Part shown: positions 1 through 8,104 of the stretch, piece after piece
Numbering within the stretch: position 1 is the stretch's first letter
Layout: the number at the start of each line of letters is the position of its first letter
Source of the DNA: Encephalitozoon hellem ATCC 50504
Lineage: Eukaryota; Microsporidia; Unikaryonidae
Direction: 5' to 3'
Length of the DNA stretch: 64,000 nt
Assembly (NCBI RefSeq): GCF_000277815.2
Contig: NC_018480.1
Coordinates: forward strand, 124,001-188,000
Notes under the pieces: model-generated
Databases searched by the model: none
Told to the model about the DNA's origin: nothing
The model's input: only the letters and a program-made list of their open reading frames with translations
Made by a program: the position numbers and the translations under genes

Positions 1-788
1 CCAAACAATCGCCGTACTGCATCATGTCTAAAAGACTTAATTACATATCTCCTCTCATTCCTGTCCACCGTGACCTTGCTGCAAAACATCTCTGATTTGT
101 ACTTTGCATTCAATCTTTCTCTATAGAACAGAACGTCTATGTCCTTGTGGCCATTCTTGTAATCAACAAGCACTAGATGGGACTTCTTGCAGACAACGTA
201 CATCTTCCCAGAGATCCCCGAGGTTTTGCAACAGGGCCATTTACATCTGTCTTTCTCAAGATCTAGCACGCTTACATGGAACTTATCTTCAAACATCTTT
301 GTCCCGTTGAATGAGTGTCTGGATATCCTGAAGAAGTCGTAGACCTTTCCAATGTCAAGCAGCCGGGATCTGTGGAGGACAACCCTAAGAAACTCCTCAA
401 CACCACTGTAATGCCCCTCTGCACACATGTCCGGCTTGTCTCTTCTTGAATCCATGACTTCTCTGTAATGAAGATAGGCGTTCAAGGAAAACATCTGTAC
501 TATTCCTATATGTATTCTCCACCTCTGCTTCCCATACCTTAGACTCACTGTGTATCGAGCAGAAGACGAAGACGTTCTATCCACACTCACATCTACATAG
601 TCCAACAAAACAGGGAACACAGGCTCTTGTGAAAGAAATCTAAGCTTCCTGAAGGGAACCATGAGGACAGACTCAAGTAAGTTTTTGTACATGCGATTGC
701 TTTCAGACGCCGACAGAGTGCCTGCACACCCACCGTCAACCGAATCTTGAGGCATCCGACCCAGAAAGGTTTTGTCTGTGGTTTCCAT
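1..788 (-). CDS. Phospholipase D-like protein, N-terminal part (PX and PH regions), cut by window edge
   Basis: The frame starts at an ATG and stays open to the first base, so about 262 N-terminal residues are present. Residues around 65-115 (RWRIHIGIVQMF and following) look like the basic core of a PX domain. Residues around 165-262 resemble the PH domain of eukaryotic phospholipase D: FFRISRHSF, then a Cys-Cys segment, then YVVCKKSHLVLVDYKNG and a closing SFRHDA stretch, matching the order seen in PLD1/Spo14. In that family these modules bring the enzyme to phosphoinositide membranes, where it cleaves phosphatidylcholine to phosphatidic acid. The catalytic HKD motifs would lie beyond the edge, so the assignment rests only on the targeting region. 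Another PX-PH protein remains possible. It is divergently placed from NBP35 with 45 bases between starts. Confidence 0.55.
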   Translation of the reverse strand, partial: METTDKTFLGRMPQDSVDGGCAGTLSASESNRMYKNLLESVLMVPFRKLRFLSQEPVFPVLLDYVDVSVDRTSSSSARYTVSLRYGKQRWRIHIGIVQMFSLNAYLHYREVMDSRRDKPDMCAEGHYSGVEEFLRVVLHRSRLLDIGKVYDFFRISRHSFNGTKMFEDKFHVSVLDLEKDRCKWPCCKTSGISGKMYVVCKKSHLVLVDYKNGHKDIDVLFYRERLNAKYKSEMFCSKVTVDRNERRYVIKSFRHDAVRRLF

Positions 789-833
789 AATTGCAGGATC
801 TCCTCAAAATGAAATATAGTTTAGGCCTGCAAG

Positions 834-1721
834 ATGGGAGAAAGCTGCCCAGGGGTATCAAGCAAGGATGCGGGGAAAGCCGAGGGATGCAGAGGATGCC
901 CAAACGAGTCGTATTGCTCGCAGCCAATGCAGCAGGATCCAGACATCAAAACCATCCGGGAAAATCTCGGAGGCATAAGAACTATTGTTGCCATTATGAG
1001 TGGAAAGGGAGGTGTTGGAAAAAGTACGGTCACTAGAAACATAGCAGAGTGCATTTCCTCCAGAGGGACCACTGTATGCATCTTGGATCTTGATCTGTCG
1101 GGGCCAAGCATTCCAAGGCTTACTGGGACAGATGGAGAATCCATGTGCGAAACAAACGGAGTGATACAGCCAGTAGAAGTGAACGAGTTCTTAAAAGTTG
1201 TTTCTGTCGGATACACTCAGAGTTCGTATGGGGAAGGAACCGCGTTCAGCTCTAGGCTTAAGACAAATGTTTTGAAAAAGTTACTGAAGAATTGCAATTA
1301 CAAAGGGGTGGATGTGTTGCTTCTAGACACGCCTCCAAATGTGACTGATGAGCATCTTGGAATGGTGAACTTCATAAAGCCGAAGTTTGGAATTATTGTC
1401 ACAACGCCTCAGAAATTCTCGATGCAGGATGTGATAAGGCAGATCGACTTCTGTGGGAAAGCAAGGATAGATATCCTTGGAATCATAGAGAATATGAAAA
1501 GATTCGTCTGCCCAAGTTGCAGCCACGAGAAGAGCGTGTTCAGGAGTACTGGTGTTGAGCTGTATTGCAAGTCTAGTGGTGTCCCATATCTGGGCTCGAT
1601 TGACTTAAGGCAAGACATAGCCAAATCATCAGATATGGGGCATGCTATACAAGAAGATGCCTTCAACGGGATATGCAACCTTATCATGTCTCTGCACAAG
1701 GCCAGCGATGGGAGCCATTGA
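834..1721 (+). CDS. NBP35: Cytosolic Fe-S cluster assembly scaffold NBP35 (P-loop NTPase)
   Basis: The 295-residue protein has all hallmarks of Nbp35/NUBP1. The N-terminus carries four cysteines (C5, C19, C22, C28), the extra cluster-binding motif that separates Nbp35 from Cfd1. A deviant Walker A, SGKGGVGKST, follows near residue 55. The C-terminal part has the paired FVCPSC motif that holds the bridging 4Fe-4S cluster. In yeast the Cfd1-Nbp35 complex assembles clusters in the cytosol for transfer to targets such as Rli1, which is encoded at 50-52 kb here. It converges with an ATM1-like exporter, the step just upstream in the pathway. The length is close to yeast Nbp35. The identification is firm. 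Confidence 0.95.
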   Translation: MGESCPGVSSKDAGKAEGCRGCPNESYCSQPMQQDPDIKTIRENLGGIRTIVAIMSGKGGVGKSTVTRNIAECISSRGTTVCILDLDLSGPSIPRLTGTDGESMCETNGVIQPVEVNEFLKVVSVGYTQSSYGEGTAFSSRLKTNVLKKLLKNCNYKGVDVLLLDTPPNVTDEHLGMVNFIKPKFGIIVTTPQKFSMQDVIRQIDFCGKARIDILGIIENMKRFVCPSCSHEKSVFRSTGVELYCKSSGVPYLGSIDLRQDIAKSSDMGHAIQEDAFNGICNLIMSLHKASDGSH

Positions 1722-1766
1722 TTCTGTCCACCATTGGAAGTAAATCTATGAATGTGTTAAAAATAT

Positions 1767-3503
1767 TTATTTGCTCCCTAGCACACCATGGTTTCTTAGT
1801 CCTTCCACTATGGACTCTGAACCCTCGCTTATTTGGCTTATCATCCTGATTACGCCCTTGTCAACAAAGCAAACCTTATCAAATAGTGGAAGAAGATCGA
1901 GATTGTGCACTATCGCCATGACAGTCAGCGACCCCTCGAAATCTATGATGTTCTTTATGATGTCTATCTCTGCCTCCTTGTCAAGATTAGAGGTAGGCTC
2001 ATCCATTATGAGAATCTCTGGCCTTCTCAGCAAGGCTCTTAGTATGATAATCTTCTGCCTCTCTCCCCCGCTTATATGCCTTCCAGACTCCCCAACATTC
2101 GTAAAATATCCTCTCTCAAGCCTCATTATGCTGTCGTGGATATTGAATCTTTTTGCAAGCTCAACAACAGCATAATCAGACACATCGGGGCACCCGTACT
2201 TGATGTTGTACATTACAGTCTCGTTAAACAAAGAAGAGTTCTGAGGCACATATCCTATGATCTTTCTGAAAGACCCATTTCCTATTGCCTTGATGTTTAT
2301 CCCGTCAATAGATATGGTTCCTTGGTAGCTGCAGAACTTCAGGAAGGTTTTCAGAATGGTCGACTTCCCAGATCCGTTGGACCCTACAATCGCCATCTTG
2401 TCTCCCCTCTCGACCTTGAGATTCACCCCGTTGAGTATCTTTTTGTCTCCATAATACAGGTGGATATTGTCGAACGTGATGTTCCTCCTAAACCTTACTA
2501 TAGACTGGCTTTCACTCGTCCTTACATCATAGTCCTCAGACAGAACCTCCCTGGCATTCAGCATGGCCTCCGTAAACCTACAGTATGTGTATCCAAGGTT
2601 GTTCAGATTCATAAGAAGAATCCTGCTTGTCGTTGCATAGAAGATCAATGTCTTCCCATCCATCTTACTGGAAAGCATCCCATACACCCCAAGCGCAATC
2701 ACTGATGAGCTCATGAGCGCAAAGATGAGCTTTTGAACCATATTCAGGATGTACAGCCCCCTGAACAGGCTTGTCCCAAACCTTTCAATCTCCACCAGCT
2801 TTCCGTCATATCTTTTCACCTCAATATCGTAGTTGTTGAACGAAACAACAGACTCGTGGTTGCTCAGCGCGTCGTACACAATGTTTGATGCCGTATTCTC
2901 TGCATTGTTCAGCGCTGCCCTAATCCTGTTTCTTCTGAGAGCTATGGATATCGTCGTGAATCCATAAACACTCACTGCAAAGACAACAATGGCAGAGGCC
3001 AATGCCCCGAGCTTCAGATACACCTCGAGCCCTACAAATCCAATCGAGGCTACCACCGGAAATAGATTCTGAACAGAAACTTCCACAAAGTCACTGATTG
3101 CCTTGCTCTTTCTGGTTATGATGCTCTGGATTGTTCCTAGGCCGTAAGACTCAAATGGTTCTGTCTCCATCCGAATAAAGTACTCAAATGTGGTCCTCAG
3201 GGTGTATCTATAAACATACTGGATCGCACCGACAAACACATATCCTTGGAGTTCCGTAAACATTATCCCCATGAGAGAGACCGCGAGGAACATGGCTATC
3301 CTGCCACGGGGCATCTCTGCTGAGTCAAGGCCATCAGAGATATGGCTTATGCAACTCGCCACCTTGACTTCAAAATACTTTCCTGCAAAGATGCTCAGAA
3401 GAACTGGGAGCACGACGACCCGGATCTGCGGAATCCCAAGAATATACTTCCTAACAATGATGCTCAGAGTCTGAAGCTCGCTCGCCTTCTTCTTACTACC
3501 CAT
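1767..3503 (-). CDS. ATM1: ATM1-like ABC half-transporter, probably mitosomal
   Basis: The 578-residue half-transporter has a membrane domain over roughly residues 20-310 followed by one nucleotide-binding domain. Visible motifs are Walker A GSNGSGKST, Q-loop YVPQNSS, signature ISGGERQ, Walker B ILIMDEPTSNLD and a switch histidine in AIVHNLD, so it should hydrolyse ATP. The overall pattern fits the ABCB7/Atm1 group, which exports a sulfur-containing compound from mitochondria for cytosolic Fe-S assembly. No clear presequence is visible, as is common for mitosomal proteins, so location is inferred. Microsporidia carry several ATM1-like paralogues, so which copy this is cannot be told. It converges on NBP35 with 45 bases between stop codons. 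Confidence 0.85.
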   Translation of the reverse strand: MGSKKKASELQTLSIIVRKYILGIPQIRVVVLPVLLSIFAGKYFEVKVASCISHISDGLDSAEMPRGRIAMFLAVSLMGIMFTELQGYVFVGAIQYVYRYTLRTTFEYFIRMETEPFESYGLGTIQSIITRKSKAISDFVEVSVQNLFPVVASIGFVGLEVYLKLGALASAIVVFAVSVYGFTTISIALRRNRIRAALNNAENTASNIVYDALSNHESVVSFNNYDIEVKRYDGKLVEIERFGTSLFRGLYILNMVQKLIFALMSSSVIALGVYGMLSSKMDGKTLIFYATTSRILLMNLNNLGYTYCRFTEAMLNAREVLSEDYDVRTSESQSIVRFRRNITFDNIHLYYGDKKILNGVNLKVERGDKMAIVGSNGSGKSTILKTFLKFCSYQGTISIDGINIKAIGNGSFRKIIGYVPQNSSLFNETVMYNIKYGCPDVSDYAVVELAKRFNIHDSIMRLERGYFTNVGESGRHISGGERQKIIILRALLRRPEILIMDEPTSNLDKEAEIDIIKNIIDFEGSLTVMAIVHNLDLLPLFDKVCFVDKGVIRMISQISEGSESIVEGLRNHGVLGSK

Positions 3504-3565
3504 TTGTGATATATTTTTCGAAAATATTTATTATCTTTTGTTTGAAAATCCGATCTAAAACAAAG

Positions 3566-3739
3566 TCAAATCTCGTTCTGGAAGAGACATTCCTCCTTGC
3601 CTTCCCTGGACTTCGCCATAAGAACAGATGTCTCAACATGCTGCGTAAGGATCTTCGACTTCTGCTCCAGCCTCCTCAGGGCCTGGTCACACTCCGCAAT
3701 GCTGTTCCTTAGAACTCTGAGCTTTTCTTGAAGCGCCAT
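3566..3739 (-). CDS. Short coiled-coil protein, possibly a DASH-type kinetochore subunit
   Basis: This 57-residue frame starts at an ATG preceded by a CCCC run 3 bases upstream, the start signature used by many genes here, which supports it as real. The product is predicted to be nearly all helix with heptad-like leucine and isoleucine spacing over residues 2-45, and no cysteine or membrane segment. The run LQEKLRVLRNSIAE and later VETSVLMAKS recall small DASH/Dam1 ring subunits such as Dad2, but the match is by eye and weak. It lies head to tail upstream of the ATM1-like gene with 62 bases between. It could equally be an unrelated coiled-coil adaptor. Confidence 0.45.
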   Translation of the reverse strand: MALQEKLRVLRNSIAECDQALRRLEQKSKILTQHVETSVLMAKSREGKEECLFQNEI

Positions 3740-3889
3740 CAGGGGCACTTAGAGGTTTGACATCAATCATCCAGCACCGCCCTTTCCTCCCACACAAAAC
3801 ATGCCAGAAACGATACACCAGCCAGAGCAAAAAGATTCCTCAAAAGATTGGTTTAATTTCAAACTTCACAATCGCCTTGTTTATATGTG

Positions 3890-4774
3890 TTAGTACTTGC
3901 AGTCATCGTCGGCAGAGTCGGAGGGCTCGTTGACGTATATTACTCTCTGCCCCCTGACACCCTCCTCAGACGGGATGTATACATTGCCTTGGTGGCTATC
4001 TACATCAACATGCGCGGAAGTCTCTTCGCTCACATCATCGATCCCAAATATTATTGCCCCGTTGACACTAGGCTTAGAAGCTATGCATGTGTCCACATGC
4101 TGGCAGACATAGGAAAACCTTTCTTCGTCCTTAGAGCTTGGAAACTCCTGGTTGAGAAACAAGTCTTTCACCCCTGAGATGGCCTCGGATATTCCAGATT
4201 TAATGAAGTCTATTGTGTCTTCTGTGCCTCTCCACAGCACACCTATTGACCTTGCACACTCCTTGGGCTCTCCAATCACTATCTTGGGAACTATGTTATC
4301 ATTGTGAGTCGGACAGCTCCACAAGAACATGTGGATTCCTATCTTCCTGTCTTTGTATGTGTTGAGAAGGTGCTCGTGCACCATGTTTGTCCTCGAGCTC
4401 ACAGGCTCCACAAGCTCGCACGAGCTGTCAAACCTCTTTTCGGGTACAAGCTCATTGACATCGTAGTCCTTTGCATCGAATCCTATCTTCACCTTGAACT
4501 TCGATAGATAGTCGTTGTAGGGCCCTATCACCCTTGTTTTCAGGTAGTGCTCCACGGCTTCTCTCTCGTCCTTGCAGTCAGAAAATGCAGAGAAGATCGC
4601 ATCTATTGTTCCTCTGTCGAAATGTGCATACAGGCTAACCAGGTAGACCTTATCGTCCTTTGTGCATGCAGGATCAGATTCAAGGCCCCCGAAGTTATAT
4701 TCAGACGCTAATGCAAGGCCTTCCCGAACCAGTCCAATGAGAAGCAAAAGAGGAGATGGTGTCATGAGAAACAT
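3890..4774 (-). CDS. Predicted secreted acidic protein, family not recognised
   Basis: The first ATG of the frame gives [21 protein letters not shown], a convincing signal peptide, and a CCC run lies about 20 bases upstream. In-frame codons further upstream have no ATG. The mature part of about 275 residues has scattered cysteines (for example in the motifs [16 protein letters not shown] and KECARS) that could form disulfides, and an acidic tail ending DDDCKY. No second membrane segment or GPI signal is obvious, so export to the spore wall, polar tube or host cell is possible. I do not recognise the family. No HExxH protease motif is present. Confidence 0.7.
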   Translation of the reverse strand: MFLMTPSPLLLLIGLVREGLALASEYNFGGLESDPACTKDDKVYLVSLYAHFDRGTIDAIFSAFSDCKDEREAVEHYLKTRVIGPYNDYLSKFKVKIGFDAKDYDVNELVPEKRFDSSCELVEPVSSRTNMVHEHLLNTYKDRKIGIHMFLWSCPTHNDNIVPKIVIGEPKECARSIGVLWRGTEDTIDFIKSGISEAISGVKDLFLNQEFPSSKDEERFSYVCQHVDTCIASKPSVNGAIIFGIDDVSEETSAHVDVDSHQGNVYIPSEEGVRGQRVIYVNEPSDSADDDCKY

Positions 4775-4881
4775 AGTTTTGATACCTCTTCCTTGGGAAA
4801 TATATAAATATTTTGCTTGAAACAGATGTTTTGGTTCCAGAGGCTCTGTTTTGCCATCTCTCACACACCTGATTCACCTCC

Positions 4882-5622
4882 TCAGTCTGAGGTATCAATC
4901 CCATCCTTGTCTGTAACAACCTTCTTAACGGTGTTCAAGATGTTGAACACCACAAGGCTGTTCTTGCTCTCAATCCTGCTGATGAACCTCAAGAGAACCG
5001 ATTCCTTGCCAGACATCTGAAGTTTTGTGCAGCTTTCAGAGATCTTGTTGAGATAGCGATAGTATCCTATTTCCTTCGGCTTGATCCCTCTGAATGCGTT
5101 CTCAGCCCGGATTCCTCCAATCTTGGAGACCTGCGACTCAATGGATTCCAGTACTCCAGCCCCGTTACAGACCGATCTGAGGGCCATCATAGACTCTATC
5201 TGTGCATCTGCCTGGAATACAACGATGTCAAACCCTGAGGATTGCCCCGTCTCAATGACATCTTTAGGGAGTGGATTGATCTCGCCATGGATGCGGTAGC
5301 TGGAGGCTATGGGTTCTGGATCCATGTCTATGTGGCAGGAAAGCCCGATGTCCCTGAGAAAGCCACTGTGCACTGAGCATGTCCTGGAAGCTACTGTGAA
5401 CTTGTGTATGCTTCTGTTCCTTAATCTACTGATAGCATGTGCCATCACAATGGATGACGGTGTTCCGTCAAGATAAAGCAGTATCTTGCTTCCAAACGGA
5501 AGCTTCTTGAAGTGTCTGAACACCTTGTGGAGAAACTGCCTCTCGAAGCATGTGTCACAGTAATCCAGGTTGCTTATTCTGATGTTTGGAGCATGAGCAC
5601 AGACTGCACACCTATGTTCCAT
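4882..5622 (-). CDS. NCS2: Cytoplasmic tRNA 2-thiolation protein 2-like (CTU2/NCS2)
   Basis: The 246-residue protein opens with two CxxC pairs, CAVC near residue 5 and CDTCF near residue 22, in the layout of Ctu1/Ctu2. Next comes ILLYLDGTPSSIVMAH, where a catalytic PP-loop would read SGGxDS. The degenerate form is what Ctu2 shows, while Ctu1 keeps the active loop. Ctu1-Ctu2 thiolates wobble uridine 34 of Lys, Glu and Gln tRNAs using sulfur carried by Urm1. The protein is about half the size of yeast Ncs2. The start ATG has no upstream in-frame alternative. It is divergent to SPC25, with 33 bases between starts. Confidence 0.6.
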   Translation of the reverse strand: MEHRCAVCAHAPNIRISNLDYCDTCFERQFLHKVFRHFKKLPFGSKILLYLDGTPSSIVMAHAISRLRNRSIHKFTVASRTCSVHSGFLRDIGLSCHIDMDPEPIASSYRIHGEINPLPKDVIETGQSSGFDIVVFQADAQIESMMALRSVCNGAGVLESIESQVSKIGGIRAENAFRGIKPKEIGYYRYLNKISESCTKLQMSGKESVLLRFISRIESKNSLVVFNILNTVKKVVTDKDGIDTSD

Positions 5623-5655
5623 GGATAAAATATTTTCGATGGAGATTGGGATTTA

Positions 5656-6363
5656 ATGGGTCTGGAGCACGCAGCAGCAAATGCCGAGAAGATAAGGGGG
5701 ATGATGGATGGGATAGTGAATGACCTTGAGGGGCATCTTGAGATGTTCAGGAGCCATGCAAGGTTTCTTAGAGGCAGGATAAGCAGAGACAAGCAGGAGG
5801 GAGAGGTCCTCTTGCAAACGGTGACGTCCACACTGAACGAGATGAGGGAAAGGAACGAGAGGCTGGTTGACGAGAGAAATGCACTGAAGTCCAGGATTGA
5901 GCAGGACACGAAAGATCTCAGGGCCTCTGAGGACGAGAAGCATGAGCTTGTGAACCAGATCAGGGAGCTTGAGATGAGCAACCGTGACCTTAAGGAGGTT
6001 TTCCGGGAGAAGAAAGGGATTGAGAATGCCTTTGTGAAGAAGATGGAGCTTGTTTCGGAGAGAAACAAGCAGAGAGAGGCTCTGATGGAGGCGAAGACAG
6101 AGTGTTTCAGGAAGTATCTTGGGATGGACATTATTCCTGTGAGGGAAAACGTGATCAAGATTGTGTTTAGCAGGATATGTCCTGAGGACAGTGTTGAATG
6201 CTTTGTGACCTTGGATCTGTCTGTGGAGGATGCGGTGATTGATCTGTTTCCTAGGATGTATGGTCTTGAGAAGGCCAACGGCGTGTTCAGGGAGTGTGGT
6301 AACTTCCACGACTTTCTGGTGGCTGTGAGGAGGGAGTTCAGAAGAGAGTATTCTGGGATATGA
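5656..6363 (+). CDS. SPC25: Kinetochore protein SPC25 (NDC80 complex)
   Basis: The 235-residue protein has a coiled coil over about residues 20-150, rich in Glu, Lys and Arg heptads, followed by a compact globular domain. That domain starts at KYLGMDIIPVRENVIKIVF and ends in NFHDFLVAVRREF, the Spc25 RWD-type fold pattern (G-L-x-I, then I-x-F, then a final F-L-x-x-V helix). Spc25 pairs with Spc24 at the inner end of the NDC80 complex, which links centromeres to spindle microtubules. Length matches yeast Spc25 (about 220 residues). TFIIF-alpha follows on the same strand after 75 bases. Confidence 0.75.
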   Translation: MGLEHAAANAEKIRGMMDGIVNDLEGHLEMFRSHARFLRGRISRDKQEGEVLLQTVTSTLNEMRERNERLVDERNALKSRIEQDTKDLRASEDEKHELVNQIRELEMSNRDLKEVFREKKGIENAFVKKMELVSERNKQREALMEAKTECFRKYLGMDIIPVRENVIKIVFSRICPEDSVECFVTLDLSVEDAVIDLFPRMYGLEKANGVFRECGNFHDFLVAVRREFRREYSGI

Positions 6364-6438
6364 GCTTCCGCTGTTATTAAAGTTGTTCTTTGTTTTAGGA
6401 TGTTCTGGGCCGTTGAAGATGTATTGTGAAGAACCCCA

Positions 6439-7281
6439 ATGAAAAGCTATAAGCTTGTGTACAAGCCTGAGCAGGGAGAGAAAAGGTTTCTGTTTACAAA
6501 TGTGGATGTGAAGGAGCTTTCTGGGCCTGTAACGATTTCGAGGGAAAGACCCCTGAAGGAGGAGGTTGTGTTCAACACGAAGAAGAAGAGCGAGCAGGTT
6601 GAGTATGAGGACGAGGAGTACAAGAAGCTGAAGGAGAAGGAGGGATGCTTGCTGGTTCTGGAGGATGCGGAGAGCAGGGCGTATTCTGGGAAGATGCAGG
6701 ATCTAGGTGCAAGCGGATCGTGCTATTTTGTGTTTATCAACACTGGGACTTATCTGAAGGTTGTGCCCATACGGAAATGGTATCGTTTCAGCCAGAAGTC
6801 CCAGTTGGACATTATCCAAGAGTATGATATGGAGGGTGTTGGAGAAGAGAATGGGGGAGGAGAGGAGGACAAGGTATCATCTGAGGAAAAGGAAGAAATT
6901 GACTTTGATGAGGACTTTGATGACGACGATGGAGAGGAGACGAATGTGTTTGTTATCCGCGAGAAGAGGCTCAACAGTGCAGGGCGGCGGATGAGGAATA
7001 TTATGGAGAACTATGAGGAGAAGGAGAAGAGCGACGTTTCGGAGGAGATGGAGGAGAGAGAGGTGAAGGAGGAGCGTGTGGACAGGGCTCTTACGAAGGA
7101 TGTGCTTAGAGGGATGTTTAGAGGGGGGAGGATTGCGCTAAGGGATCTTCTCCGGGGAGTGAAGACACGGTTTGGGCTTAACGATGAGGAGAAGGAGCTT
7201 GTAAAGGAGTTTATTGGGGAGAACTGTACCTTTGATACTGACGAGGGAAATAAAGAAAAATATCTTGTTCTGAAAAAATGA
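6439..7281 (+). CDS. TFG1: TFIIF alpha subunit (RAP74/Tfg1)
   Basis: The N-terminal half holds the TFIIF dimerisation barrel pattern, most clearly CYFVFINTGTYLKVVPIRKW followed by YRF. An acidic linker of about 70 residues, rich in Glu and Asp, runs from about residue 128. The last 65 residues form a winged-helix candidate (ALTKDVLRGMF to YLVLKK), the RAP74 C-terminal domain that binds TFIIB and the Fcp1 phosphatase. TFIIF binds RNA polymerase II and stabilises the initiation complex. At 280 residues it is far smaller than yeast Tfg1 (about 735). The ATG follows a CCCC run, and TAF8 lies 46 bases downstream on the same strand. Confidence 0.85.
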   Translation: MKSYKLVYKPEQGEKRFLFTNVDVKELSGPVTISRERPLKEEVVFNTKKKSEQVEYEDEEYKKLKEKEGCLLVLEDAESRAYSGKMQDLGASGSCYFVFINTGTYLKVVPIRKWYRFSQKSQLDIIQEYDMEGVGEENGGGEEDKVSSEEKEEIDFDEDFDDDDGEETNVFVIREKRLNSAGRRMRNIMENYEEKEKSDVSEEMEEREVKEERVDRALTKDVLRGMFRGGRIALRDLLRGVKTRFGLNDEEKELVKEFIGENCTFDTDEGNKEKYLVLKK

Positions 7282-7327
7282 GCGTCTGGGAGGCTCTGAT
7301 GATTTGTGGGTTTTGTAAGGAGCCCTG

Positions 7328-7840
7328 ATGAGACGGATACTAGAGGATAGGCTCATGAGGTATTTGAAGGAAGTAGGATATGAGGCTGTTGAAAGAAAGG
7401 CATTGGAGGTTTACATGGCCTCTCTTGAGGCCTATATGCTTGAGCATCTAAAGGGCGTTGTATCTGTTTCCAGGCATGGATTAAAGTCTCATTCGACCTT
7501 GTTAGATGTCTTATGGTTTATAGAGGGGAAAAAGCTTGAGCTTCCGCCTTTTGAGAGAATAGAATACGAGGAAGAGGAGGTTGTGAGGGAGGAGAAGTTT
7601 GTTAGTCCTCTGTCATCGAGCATTGAGAAGTACATCCATATATACGACTTCATGCCGAGCTTTCCGCCCACACATGCATTTAGACAGACGATTGTCAAAG
7701 GAGGAAGCAAGGGCAGCAAGTCTATGAATGTGAAGAACAGACTAGAGCAGAGCCTGAGGACTGAGGGGAATCTATTGAAGCTGATCCGGGCCTCTGGATC
7801 CCTTCCACCGTTTGTCAACTTCCTGTATAAGAATGAGTGA
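7328..7840 (+). CDS. TAF8: TFIID subunit TAF8-like (histone fold plus TAF8 C-terminal motif)
   Basis: Residues 1-70 are helical and fit a bromodomain-associated histone fold (LEDRLMRYLKEVGYEAVER and a later STLLDVLWFI helix). Around residue 105 comes YIHIYDFMPSFPPTHAFRQT, which matches the TAF8 signature of a short basic-aromatic stretch, PxFPxxH and a closing threonine. TAF8 pairs with TAF10 and enters TFIID through TAF2 and TAF6. TAF3 has the same histone fold but lacks the PxFPxxHxxxxT motif, so TAF8 is preferred. The ATG is preceded by CCC at 2 bases. The 170-residue length is reduced compared with other eukaryotes. Confidence 0.65.
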   Translation: MRRILEDRLMRYLKEVGYEAVERKALEVYMASLEAYMLEHLKGVVSVSRHGLKSHSTLLDVLWFIEGKKLELPPFERIEYEEEEVVREEKFVSPLSSSIEKYIHIYDFMPSFPPTHAFRQTIVKGGSKGSKSMNVKNRLEQSLRTEGNLLKLIRASGSLPPFVNFLYKNE

Positions 7841-7950
7841 CCTTAATGGATTAAAGATTGTTTTTGTTATGTTTCTGACTGGTTCTGGAGCCCCTGTGCT
7901 GGGCTCTGTGTGGGGGCATTTGAGAAGGGATGTGTGGCCTTACAAGGCAA

Positions 7951-8022
7951 GCATTGATAGTATAGTGGTTATTATGTGAGCTTCCCAAGCTCATGGCCCG
8001 GGTTCGATTCCCGGTCAATGCA
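7951..8022 (+). tRNA. tRNA-Gly (anticodon CCC)
   Basis: A complete cloverleaf can be drawn. The acceptor stem GCATTGA pairs with TCAATGC and has discriminator A at 8022. The D arm GTATAGTGGTTATTAT has a weak stem. The anticodon stem TGAGC/GCTCA encloses loop TTCCCAA with anticodon CCC at 7984-7986. The T arm CCGGG-TTCGATT-CCCGG contains the B box. TTTT follows at once (8023-8026), a minimal RNA polymerase III terminator. There is no intron and no encoded CCA. The CCC anticodon reads GGG glycine codons. Confidence 0.95.
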
Positions 8023-8104
8023 TTTTGTCACACGAAATGATGGAGGGAAGATTTCCCGCCAACGTTGGATATATGATATATGGAGCAAATGAGCGGGCGG
8101 TAGG

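Noticed and set aside
3750..3889. Minus-strand 28-residue hydrophobic frame ending in WEERAVLDD
   Set aside because: There is no ATG after the preceding in-frame stop, and no splice site pattern was found that would supply one.
5574..6278. 234- and 218-codon minus-strand frames opposite SPC25
   Set aside because: Low-complexity Ser, Leu and Phe content typical of antisense to a coiled coil; no start signal.
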